From Streptomyces guryensis (GTDB lineage: Bacteria > Actinomycetota > Actinomycetes > Streptomycetales > Streptomycetaceae), in NCBI RefSeq assembly GCF_021261325.1, contig NZ_JAJSBI010000040.1:9386-73385 (forward strand): a stretch of DNA of 64,000 bases, in the 5' to 3' direction. This document shows, one piece after another, positions 42,527 through 50,622 of this stretch. Position numbers and translations under genes: made by a program. The notes under the pieces were generated by a model. That model was not told the origin of the DNA. It saw nothing but the letters and a program-made list of their open reading frames with translations, and did not search any database. The number at the start of each line of letters is the position of its first letter. Position 1 is the stretch's first letter.

Positions 42527-42542
42527 TGTGATCCAGATCACA
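42527..42542. promoter_or_regulatory. Crp/Fnr-family operator before the acetate operon
   Basis: TGTGATCCAGATCACA, a perfect TGTGA-N6-TCACA palindrome ending 13 bases before the SatP ATG. At this position a bound Crp protein would block transcription or overlap the transcript start. Confidence 0.85.
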
Positions 42543-42555
42543 GAAGGAAGCGGAG

Positions 42556-43206
42556 ATGAGCACACCAACCTCGAACCCTGGCACCATCGCCGACCCCGGC
42601 CCTCTCGGTCTCGGCGCCTTCGCCATGACGACGTTCGTCCTCAGTGTCTTCAACGCGGACCTGATCACCGACAAGAAACTGGTCGCGGTGGTCCTCCCCC
42701 TCGCACTCTTCTACGGCGGGTTGGCCCAGCTGCTGGCCGGCATGTGGGAGTTCCGCAAGGGCAACACCTTCGGCGCGACCGCTTTCTCCTCCTTCGGAGC
42801 CTTCTGGCTGGCGTACGCCGCCTACGCGAAGTTCGTCGCGGGCACCCTGCCCGCCTCCACCGCACACCAGGCGACCGGTCTGTTCCTGCTGGCCTGGGCC
42901 ATCTTCACGGTGTACATGACCGTCGCCGCCACCCGTACCACGGGCGCGGTACTGGCCGTGTTCGTGACCTTGTCGGCGACGTTCATCGTCCTGTGCGTCG
43001 GTGACTTCGCCCAGTCCCCGGACACCACCAAGGCCGGCGGCTGGCTCGGCCTGGTCACCGCCGCGTGCGCCTGGTACGCGTCGTTCGCGGGCGTCACCAA
43101 CTCCACCTACCAGCGCGCCGTCGTGCCGGTCTTCCCGAACGTCGGCGAGCACCTGATGCCGCACCGGACCCACCGTGGCGGCCCGTTCGCCGGAGCCCAC
43201 ACATGA
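42556..43206 (+). CDS. Acetate uptake transporter (GPR1/FUN34/SatP family)
   Basis: A 216-residue membrane protein with six hydrophobic segments and the family motif near the start (NPGTIADPGPLGLGAFAMTT containing the NPxxhGhxxF-like element) plus a SatP-type second helix with GGLAQLLAGMWEFRKGNTFG. It imports acetate or succinate/proton. The stop overlaps the acetyl-CoA synthetase start (ATGA), so uptake and activation are co-translated. GAAGG lies just before the ATG. Confidence 0.92.
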   Translation: MSTPTSNPGTIADPGPLGLGAFAMTTFVLSVFNADLITDKKLVAVVLPLALFYGGLAQLLAGMWEFRKGNTFGATAFSSFGAFWLAYAAYAKFVAGTLPASTAHQATGLFLLAWAIFTVYMTVAATRTTGAVLAVFVTLSATFIVLCVGDFAQSPDTTKAGGWLGLVTAACAWYASFAGVTNSTYQRAVVPVFPNVGEHLMPHRTHRGGPFAGAHT

Positions 43207-45191
43207 GTGAGCCGGCCGGCGAGACACTCTCCAACCTGCTGCGGGAGGAGCGGCGGTTCCCGCCGCCTCCCGAGCTGGCCGCCGCGGCCAACGCCACCGC
43301 GGCGGACTACGAGCGGGCCGACGCCGACAGCCAGGCCTTCTGGGCCGCGGCGGCGGCCCGGCTGGACTGGGCCCAACCCTGGGAGCAGGTGCTCGACTGG
43401 AGCGGCGCACCGTTCGCCCGCTGGTTCATCGGCGGGCGGCTCAACGCGGCGTACAACTGCCTGGACCGGCATGTGGCGGCCGGCCACGGCGACCGGGTCG
43501 CCTTCCACTGGGAGGGCGAGCCGGGCGACACCCGCACCATCACCTACGCCGAGCTGACACAGGAGGTCTGCCGGGCGGCCAACGCCCTGCAGGCCCTCGG
43601 CGTCCACTCCGGCGACCGAGTGGCCATCTACATGCCGATGATCCCGGAGACGGTGGTGGCGATGCTGGCCTGCGCCCGCATCGGTGCCCCGCACACCGTG
43701 GTCTTCGGCGGCTTCTCCGCGGAGGCGCTGCGCGGCCGGATCCTCGACTGCGACGCGCACGTGGTGATCACCTCGGACGGCGGCCACCGCCGGGGCAAAC
43801 CCTCCGCGCTCAAACCCGCCGTCGACGAGGCGGTCCGCGAGTGCCCCGAGGTGCGCAGCGTGCTGGTGGTGCGGCGCACCGGGCAGGAGGTCGAATGGAC
43901 CGACGGCCGGGACGTGTGGTGGCACGACCTGGTGGCCGAGCAGCCGGCCGAGCACGAGGCGGAGGCGTTCGACAGCGAGCACCCGCTGTACATCATGTAC
44001 ACCTCCGGTACGACGGCCCGCCCGAAGGGCATCCTGCACACCACCGGCGGCTATCTCACCCAGGTGGCATGGACACACTGGGCGGTGTTCGACGTCAAGC
44101 CGGAGCGGGACGTGTTCTGGACGGCGGCGGACATCGGCTGGGTGACCGGCCACTCGTACATCGTCTACGGGCCGCTCGCCAACGGCGTGACCTCGGTGCT
44201 GTACGAGGGCACACCGGACACCCCGCACAAGGGCCGCTGGTGGGAGCTCGTCGAGAAGTACCGGGCGACGATCCTCTACTGCGCACCGACCGCGATCCGC
44301 ACCTTCATGAAATGGGGCGCCGAATTCCCGGACCGCTTCGACCTGTCCTCGCTGCGGCTGCTGGGCTCGGTCGGTGAGCCCATCAATCCCGAGGCGTGGA
44401 TCTGGTACCGCCAGAACATCGGCGGGGACCGTTGCCCCGTGGTCGACACGTGGTGGCAGACGGAGACCGGCGCCCAGTTGATCAGCCCACTGCCAGGGGT
44501 GAGCACCTGCAAGCCGGGCTCAGCGCTGCGACCGCTGCCCGGGGTGCACGCGGATGTCGTGGACGACTCGGGCAAGCCGGTGCCCAACGGCTCCGGAGGC
44601 TATCTGGTCCTCACGGATCCGTGGCCGGCGATGCTGCGCACCATCTGGGGCGACGAGAAACGGTACGTCGACACCTACTGGTCCCGCTTTTCCGGGATGT
44701 ACTTCGCCGGGGACGGGGCGAAGAAGGACGACGACGGCGACATCTGGCTGCTGGGCCGGGTCGACGACGTCATGAACGTCTCCGGCCACCGCATCTCGAC
44801 CACGGAGGTCGAATCCGCACTGGTCTCGCATCCGCTGGTCGCCGAAGCCGCCGTGGTCGGCGCCACCGACCCGACGACCGGGCAGGGCGTCGTCGCCTTC
44901 GTCATCCTGCGCGGCGACGCCGAGCAGGCGGGCACGGCCGGCGCGGACGAGGTGGCCACCGAGCTGCGCGCCCACGTCGCCAAGGAGATCGGCCCGATCG
45001 CCCGGCCCCGGCAGATCCTGGTCGTCACCGAACTCCCCAAGACCCGTTCGGGAAAGATCATGCGGCGCCTGCTGCGGGACGTGGCCGAGAACCGCCGGCT
45101 CGGTGACGTCACCACCCTCACCGACTCCTCGGTGATGGACGAGATCCGCGACCGACTGCCCTCGGCAGGATCGGCGGGCGAGGAGGGATAG
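43203..45191 (+). CDS. acsA: Acetyl-CoA synthetase
   Basis: A 662-residue AMP-forming ligase that converts acetate, ATP and CoA to acetyl-CoA. Features are the P-loop YTSGTTARPKGILHTTGGYL (near 265), DTWWQTETG (near 415) and the C-terminal PKTRSGKIMRRLLRD with the acetylation-sensitive Lys near residue 620. The length and WTAADIGWVTGHSYIVYGPL are normal for bacterial Acs. It is second in the operon, overlapping the transporter stop. Control by the Crp-type site upstream of the operon is inferred. Confidence 0.94.
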   Translation: MSEPAGETLSNLLREERRFPPPPELAAAANATAADYERADADSQAFWAAAAARLDWAQPWEQVLDWSGAPFARWFIGGRLNAAYNCLDRHVAAGHGDRVAFHWEGEPGDTRTITYAELTQEVCRAANALQALGVHSGDRVAIYMPMIPETVVAMLACARIGAPHTVVFGGFSAEALRGRILDCDAHVVITSDGGHRRGKPSALKPAVDEAVRECPEVRSVLVVRRTGQEVEWTDGRDVWWHDLVAEQPAEHEAEAFDSEHPLYIMYTSGTTARPKGILHTTGGYLTQVAWTHWAVFDVKPERDVFWTAADIGWVTGHSYIVYGPLANGVTSVLYEGTPDTPHKGRWWELVEKYRATILYCAPTAIRTFMKWGAEFPDRFDLSSLRLLGSVGEPINPEAWIWYRQNIGGDRCPVVDTWWQTETGAQLISPLPGVSTCKPGSALRPLPGVHADVVDDSGKPVPNGSGGYLVLTDPWPAMLRTIWGDEKRYVDTYWSRFSGMYFAGDGAKKDDDGDIWLLGRVDDVMNVSGHRISTTEVESALVSHPLVAEAAVVGATDPTTGQGVVAFVILRGDAEQAGTAGADEVATELRAHVAKEIGPIARPRQILVVTELPKTRSGKIMRRLLRDVAENRRLGDVTTLTDSSVMDEIRDRLPSAGSAGEEG

Positions 45192-45564
45192 CACCACCAC
45201 ACCCGGCCGGTGCCGACCGCCGCGCCGCCCGTTCCATGACGGGAGGCCTGCTCGGCACCGGTCCCGTGATCCACGGCCGGTCGCGGACAGAGAGCCGGCG
45301 CCGCCACCTGCACCGCGCGCTCACTCCGCCAGGCGCCCCGGGGGGCATCAGCGGATGCGGCGCCACTGCACTGCGCGCCGAACCCAAGCATGACGAACGC
45401 GCCCATGCCCCCGGTGCCACGTCCAACGCGCCGGTGCGCCTCGGACGTCGTCGCGTACGTCTGGCCGACACCGGGGCCACGACCCCGTCGGGGGCCACGA
45501 CCACTCCGTGCCGACGCACCTGCCGACCGCACCCGCTCGCTTCTCGCGACCCGGTCAGCCCTTG
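45192..45564. other. Decayed region where kdpABC would be expected
   Basis: No gene is supported on either strand. On the minus strand it lies directly downstream of the KdpF-like peptide and shows no KdpA, KdpB or KdpC sequence. Confidence 0.5.
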
Positions 45565-45640
45565 GCCAGATCAGGGCGAGGACGAGATAACCCAGCAGGG
45601 CGGCGGCCACGACCAGGCCGGCGATGTTCTCGGCGGTCAC
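45565..45640 (-). pseudogene. kdpF: KdpF-like peptide, C-terminus lost
   Basis: TAENIAGLVVAAALLGYLVL then ALIWP, starting at GTG 45640, is the single helix of KdpF, a small subunit of the Kdp K+-ATPase. The usual short tail and stop (ending about ERF) are missing, and the frame runs on into non-homologous sequence up to the antisense of acsA, so a deletion end lies near 45570. It overlaps the upstream small gene (GTGA). Confidence 0.72.
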
Positions 45641-45720
45641 CGCTTCGTCACCCCCCTGGCGACGAGGGCCACCAGCGCGAAGCACGCGATCGTGGCGACG
45701 ACGAAGGCCAGATCGGCCAT
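45637..45720 (-). CDS. Small membrane protein preceding kdpF
   Basis: 27 residues, ADLAFVVATIACFALVALVA RGVTKR, one membrane helix with a basic C-terminus. Streptomyces kdp operons carry such a small gene immediately before kdpF, with the same GTGA overlap. ATG 45720. It is probably now an orphan. Confidence 0.6.
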   Translation of the reverse strand: MADLAFVVATIACFALVALVARGVTKR

Positions 45721-46046
45721 CGTGAACTCGTGGAGGGGTTCGGTCGGACAGGGACGGTTGGAGGAAACAGGCTTCGCAGCCGAGACGAGCTCCGTTGACG
45801 GCTCCCACACGGCGCTCCGCGCGCCTTTGACGGAACCCTGTCGGCCGTACGAGCGCCGCAGGTCGGAGGCGTCCCGGGGCAGAGCAGACAGAAGCGCAGC
45901 CAGAAGATCACCGCGCCGGTCCTTCGGCGCACGCCCCCTGGCTACGGCAGGTCCACGTTGCGGCGCCGCCAAGAAGGACGGCTGGGCCGTACGGGTCCCG
46001 TCAAGGTCCATTCCCCCACGTCGTAAGGTCTCTTACCGTCTTGCCC
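45721..46046. other. Upstream region of the kdp remnant
   Basis: No gene seen. It is presumably the former kdp promoter region; no clear hairpin or operator was recognised. Confidence 0.4.
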
Positions 46047-46319
46047 ATGGGACACCGCGACGACGCGCGACGGCACGGATCCGGCCTCGACGGGATCACC
46101 CAGCGCCCGGTGCTCCGGGACGCCTTCGGCGAGCGCGTCGCACTCGACCCCGGGGTCCTCGTCCGCAATCCCGACCTCCGGCACCGGTTGCGCGAGGATG
46201 CCGGGACGTCGCCGGCCTTGGGCACCCTGCTGTGCGGGAACACCGCGCTGGACCGGCTCTCGGAGCAGGTGGAGCGCGAGACGGCCGAGACGGTGTTCCG
46301 GGTCTCCGACCTGAGGTGA
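46047..46319 (+). CDS. Possible hypothetical protein
   Basis: 90 residues starting MGHRDDARRH. The codon third positions are strongly G/C and the sequence is protein-like (RPVLRDAFGERVALDPGVLV; LDRLSEQVERETAETVFRV), but no family is recognised and no good ribosome site precedes it. It could be a fragment of a larger gene. Confidence 0.4.
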   Translation: MGHRDDARRHGSGLDGITQRPVLRDAFGERVALDPGVLVRNPDLRHRLREDAGTSPALGTLLCGNTALDRLSEQVERETAETVFRVSDLR

Positions 46320-46487
46320 CGGTGCCCCGAGCGGCTCGGCAGCGCCCTGAAGGAGCACGGGTCTTTGCGATCTGCGGCTCCGGCGCGGGGGCGAACAGCC
46401 ACGACGATGCCGCAGGCGATCCATGGTGCAGCGCGGCCCGGCGAGGGAGTCGCCCTTCGGCACATCCCGCGGATCGCCTGGCCGCAG

Positions 46488-48350
46488 CTACTGCCGCCGG
46501 TCCGCGGAAGGCGGCTGCACGCCCGTCATCAGGATGTCCAGGCCGCGCCGCGTCGTCGCGAGGACCACACGGTCGCCTGCCCGCAGGATCCGTCCCTGCG
46601 CGGGACGCCAGTCGAAATCCGTCCGGCCGGGATGCGGTTCGGTGACTCCCTCCACGGCCGCCGACGCGGGGAGCGGACCGGCGGCGGTCCCGACGGCCAG
46701 CACCCGCCACTCGTTCTCCCGGAAGGCCTCGTGCACGGTGCGCCCCTCCAACTCGCGGTGCCCGGCCACGTCCACGCAGGTGAACAGCAGCGAGCCCCGC
46801 TCCACCGGCATCACCCCCAGCACATGGCGGCCCATCATCGCGGCGGCGAACGAGGGAGCAGCCAGCGCGGAAACGCTTCTGCTCCGGGTGAGGGCGTCCG
46901 GGTAGGAGGCGCGCAGGGTGCGCTGGACGGTGGCCGCGAACGCGTCGTCGTACAGGCGTGTCACCACCCGCACGGCGGGGTTGGTCTCCCGCACGGCCAT
47001 GACGATGTCGAGGTTCTGGCCGTCGTCTCGGGTGAGGACGAGCAGCGAGCTGCTCTGCCGGATGCGGGCCAGTTCGAGTACGCCCGGGGCCGTGGCGTCC
47101 TCCAGGATCAGCGGTACGCCGAGTTGGCGGGCGAGTGCGATGCCGCGGGCGTGCGGGTCGCGCTCGATGGCCACCACCTGGTGGTCGGTGGCGCGCAGCC
47201 GGTCCAGTACCCGGGTGCCGACCATCCCCAGTCCGACCAGGACGATGTGGCCGCTGACGTCGTCCTCGGGCGGATGGCTCGCCGAGGCGGTGCGGAAGGC
47301 ATCGGTGGCGTTCATGGTCGCGGCGACGACGAGCGGAAGCACGGCCAAACCGACGAAACCAGCCAGTAGTTGGAGGATTCGGCGGGCGACCGACTCCTCG
47401 GTGGCCGGGTCCCCCATGGTGAAGATGTCCAGCAGCGGCAGGTAGAAGTTCTTCCACCACGGGTGCTCGTCGGCGAAGAGCGCGGTGGCCGTTGCGAGCG
47501 CGAGCACGACGGCCGTCAACGCCCCGTAGACGGCCGCGAGTTGGTGGGACAGGAAGACCTTCCACGGCAGATGGGCGAGACGGGCCCGCAGCCATCGGCG
47601 AGGGTGGAGGCGGCGGGCGCAGGCGGCCGTTTCGGAGGCGAGGTGGGTGACCTCCTGCAGTATCAGCCGGCCGTGCGTGACCTGGCGGTGGTGGGCGGTC
47701 CGGGTGTCGGGCAGCAGCTGGGTGCCCTCCTCGCCGGGCGTCTCCGCGCTGTCCTGGCTGGCCGGGTCGTCCTGGTGGGCGCCGGACAGGACGGCGAGGG
47801 TGGCCAGGTCGGTGGCGTTCGACGGGGACCCCGCGGGCCGTACGACACCGCGGAACACCTTGCCCTCGACCTGGAGGGTGTGGCCGTGGCCCACGGCGGC
47901 GGCCGCCACGAGTTCCGGTACGGCGGTGTCGGCGTCGGAGAGCACCGTGGTGGAGGTGTCCTGGGCGGGGTCGTCGCACAGTCCCGCCGCCCGGTCCAGC
48001 AGCCGCTCCAGATGGCGGCCTCGCTCGCGGTTGAACATACGGACGACCAGCCGCACCGAGGGGTTGATGGTCCGGGCGAGCAGCGCCGCGGTCATGTTGA
48101 CCTGGTCGTCCCGGTAGGTCAGGGCGAGCGCGGCGGCCCGCTCGACACCCGCGGCCCGCAGGGCCCGCTCGTCGGGGCGGACGGAGACGTGCACCTCCAC
48201 CGGGGAGTCCGGGTCGCCGTGCAGCGCGGCGATCTGCGCGCCGCGCTCGTCGCTCACGGACGGCAGCACGACGGTGACGATCTCGCCGCACACGGCGTCC
48301 AGTTCGACGGCGAGCCGGTGCGCGAGAGCGTCGTCGCCGCAGATCACCAT
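46488..48350 (-). CDS. RCK-pore-RCK type ion-channel-like NAD-binding protein
   Basis: 620 residues with an unusual order: N-terminal RCK/TrkA-N domain (MVICGDDALAHRLAVELDAV, 1-130), a pore-like two-helix region (VYGALTAVVLALATATALFA, then the loop LPLLDIFTMGDPATEESVAR and LLAGFVGLAVLPLVV, about 285-360), then a second RCK domain (HIVLVGLGMVGTRVLDRL with the GxGxxG-like motif) and a C-terminal part. It resembles CASTOR/POLLUX-like channel proteins that bind nucleotides and gate K+ or Ca2+. ATG 48350 is used. Divergent from the CPA1 antiporter. Confidence 0.85.
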   Translation of the reverse strand: MVICGDDALAHRLAVELDAVCGEIVTVVLPSVSDERGAQIAALHGDPDSPVEVHVSVRPDERALRAAGVERAAALALTYRDDQVNMTAALLARTINPSVRLVVRMFNRERGRHLERLLDRAAGLCDDPAQDTSTTVLSDADTAVPELVAAAAVGHGHTLQVEGKVFRGVVRPAGSPSNATDLATLAVLSGAHQDDPASQDSAETPGEEGTQLLPDTRTAHHRQVTHGRLILQEVTHLASETAACARRLHPRRWLRARLAHLPWKVFLSHQLAAVYGALTAVVLALATATALFADEHPWWKNFYLPLLDIFTMGDPATEESVARRILQLLAGFVGLAVLPLVVAATMNATDAFRTASASHPPEDDVSGHIVLVGLGMVGTRVLDRLRATDHQVVAIERDPHARGIALARQLGVPLILEDATAPGVLELARIRQSSSLLVLTRDDGQNLDIVMAVRETNPAVRVVTRLYDDAFAATVQRTLRASYPDALTRSRSVSALAAPSFAAAMMGRHVLGVMPVERGSLLFTCVDVAGHRELEGRTVHEAFRENEWRVLAVGTAAGPLPASAAVEGVTEPHPGRTDFDWRPAQGRILRAGDRVVLATTRRGLDILMTGVQPPSADRRQ

Positions 48351-48620
48351 GTGCTGCGATCTCTGGCCGGGCAGTATGCAGAGGGGGAGAGTCGACGTCA
48401 CATCAGGCAGAACGCCGCAGGTCGCGAGGGCAGTTCCGGCGGAGCACCGCCCAGGATCCAAGATTTCGCCAAGAACATGCCAACAGCGTCCGCCGCCAAC
48501 CCCTGACCGGCTCCGCCCCTGTCTTGACGTACGTGGGACGGATAGGGTGAAAGCGGTGTGCCGGGAAGTCTGGTCGGCCGGGAGCCACGGTGGCTCCCGT
48601 GAAGGCTCCAGGGGGACGGC

Positions 48621-50204
48621 ATGCGCAGCGTGGGCACGGTACTCGCACTGGTCGTACTGGCGACCGTCGTGGCGACCTTCGCGCGCCGCCGGCGCATCCC
48701 CGCACCGTCCCTCCTGGTCGTCGCCGGCCTCGCCGTTGCCCTGCTGCCGGGCACCCCCGAGATCGAGATCAGCCCCGAGATCATCGGCCTGGTCGTACTG
48801 CCGCCGCTGCTGTACGCGAGCGCGGAGGATTTGTCCTGGCGCGAGCTGCGCGCGGTGTGGCAGCCCGTCGGAATCCTCGCGATCGGCCTGGTCCTGGCGT
48901 CGGCGGCGGCGGTCGGCGCGGTGGCCTCGCTGGTGACTCCGCTGTCGTGGCGGATGGCCTTCGTGCTGGGCGCGGTCCTGGCCAGCACCGACCCGGTGGC
49001 GGTCACGGCACTCGGCAGACGCCTCGCCCTGCCGCCCAGGGTCCAGGTCCTGGTCCAGGCGGAGAGCCTGTTCAACGACGCCACCTCGCTGGTCCTGTAC
49101 CGGGTCGCGGTGAGCGTGGCCGTGGCGTCCGCGGCAGCGAACTGGGGCGCGGCGGGCGGCGAGTTCGCCGTACTGGCGGGCGGCGGCACGCTGATCGGGG
49201 CGGTCGTGGCCTACATCGTCACACTCATCCGGCGGCGCACCGAGGATCCGGTCCTTGAGACGGTGATCGCCCTGGTCACGCCGTACGCCGCCTACGTCCT
49301 GGCCGAGGCGGCCCACACCTCCGGCGTCACCTCGGTCGTGGTGGCCGGAGTCATCCTCGGGGGACGGGGCGAGAAGCTCACCAACGCACGCATCCGGCTC
49401 CAGCTGCACGCGGTGTACGGCACCGTGGTGTTCCTGCTGGAGAGCGTGGTGTTCTCCCTCATCGGCCTCGCCCTGCCCGCCCAGGTGCGGGCGCTGTCCG
49501 ACAGCGACCGGGCGTGGCCCCTGTACGCGCTCGCGGTCGCCGGCACGCTGATCGCCGTACGACTGCTGTGGCTGGCCCCGCTGTCGGCGGTGGTACAGCG
49601 CAAGGGCGGCATCCGCCCCATGAACTGGCGCGTCCCGATGGTGCTGACCTGGGCCGGTACCCGGGGCGTGGTCCCCCTGGCCGCGGCGCTCTCCATCCCG
49701 GAGACCGCGAAGAGCGGCTCGGCGCTGGCGGACCGCCCCCTGGTCCTGGTCCTGACCACCTCGGTCGTGGTCATCACCCTCGTCGTCCAGGGCTTCACTC
49801 TGGCCTCCGTGGTCCGCCGCTCCGGCATCGCCCTCGAACCCGACCACACCGAGCGCGAGGAGGCCGCGGCCCGCTGCCGTCTCGCCGACGCGGGCATCCG
49901 CCGGCTGGAGGAACTCTCGGAGCTGGAGGCCGTCCCCGACGTCGTTCTCGACCGCCTCCGCCGCGGCCTCACCGCCCGCCTCGACGACGCCCGCGACCGC
50001 CTCACCGACCACACCGACCACACCGGCCGGACCGCCCCCGCCGAATCCGCCGACCTGGTCTACCGCCAGCTGCGCCGCGACGTCATCGCCTTCGAGGCAG
50101 TGGAGCTCCAGCGGCTGTACGACGAACACGCCATCAGCGACACGACGCGCAGGAGGCTGCAACGGTCGTTGGACCTCGAAGAAGCGCGCCTCACGGACCT
50201 CTGA
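48621..50204 (+). CDS. CPA1-family sodium(potassium)/proton antiporter
   Basis: A 527-residue membrane protein, about 12 helices in residues 1-400 (LLPGTPEIEISPEIIGLVVL; VLGAVLASTDPVAVTALGRR with the STDPV motif; QAESLFNDATSLVLYR), and a hydrophilic C-terminal tail rich in charged residues (430-527) for regulation. It exchanges monovalent cations for protons. GGGGGAC precedes the ATG. It is divergent from the channel-like gene. Confidence 0.92.
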   Translation: MRSVGTVLALVVLATVVATFARRRRIPAPSLLVVAGLAVALLPGTPEIEISPEIIGLVVLPPLLYASAEDLSWRELRAVWQPVGILAIGLVLASAAAVGAVASLVTPLSWRMAFVLGAVLASTDPVAVTALGRRLALPPRVQVLVQAESLFNDATSLVLYRVAVSVAVASAAANWGAAGGEFAVLAGGGTLIGAVVAYIVTLIRRRTEDPVLETVIALVTPYAAYVLAEAAHTSGVTSVVVAGVILGGRGEKLTNARIRLQLHAVYGTVVFLLESVVFSLIGLALPAQVRALSDSDRAWPLYALAVAGTLIAVRLLWLAPLSAVVQRKGGIRPMNWRVPMVLTWAGTRGVVPLAAALSIPETAKSGSALADRPLVLVLTTSVVVITLVVQGFTLASVVRRSGIALEPDHTEREEAAARCRLADAGIRRLEELSELEAVPDVVLDRLRRGLTARLDDARDRLTDHTDHTGRTAPAESADLVYRQLRRDVIAFEAVELQRLYDEHAISDTTRRRLQRSLDLEEARLTDL

Positions 50205-50622
50205 GCCACCACGCACCCGAGCCCTGCCCCGGATGCACCAAAGCCGCAAATTCCTTGCGGAGCAGAGGAGTTCGGGGCGTGTGACGGCGTCCTTCGTCCG
50301 TTTCGGCGGGGATCACCCACCAAACGTGGACCCACGGCACGACCGGCCCGTGCACCGTCCCGGCATCCCACGCCCGCCATGACGCTGGGTATCCGTCCCC
50401 GATCATCGAACTCCCCTCCCCCAGATGGCTCAAACCATCGTCAACCACTCCATAAGCGCCCGTCCTGGGCGCCACTCCAGTCGAGCAGCGAGTCTTAACG
50501 GAAGCTTGACGCCGTCGCCCCCCTCATCCGTGGGCCCATGCGTCACTCTCCGCTTACGCTGGTGCCGCCGTCCGCGTGATGGCCGGAATCCACACGCTGA
50601 GCCGCACATCAGGAGCACGCCG
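50205..50622. other. Leader region of the APC transporter
   Basis: No gene supported. A possible -35 TTGACG lies near 50508. I could not fit a c-di-AMP riboswitch or other known RNA fold to it by eye. Confidence 0.4.

Noticed and set aside
50205..50622. c-di-AMP (ydaO) riboswitch upstream of the APC transporter
   Set aside because: K+ transporters of related families often carry one, but I could not fit the conserved GGGGGA/GGTGAAT-like core to this leader.
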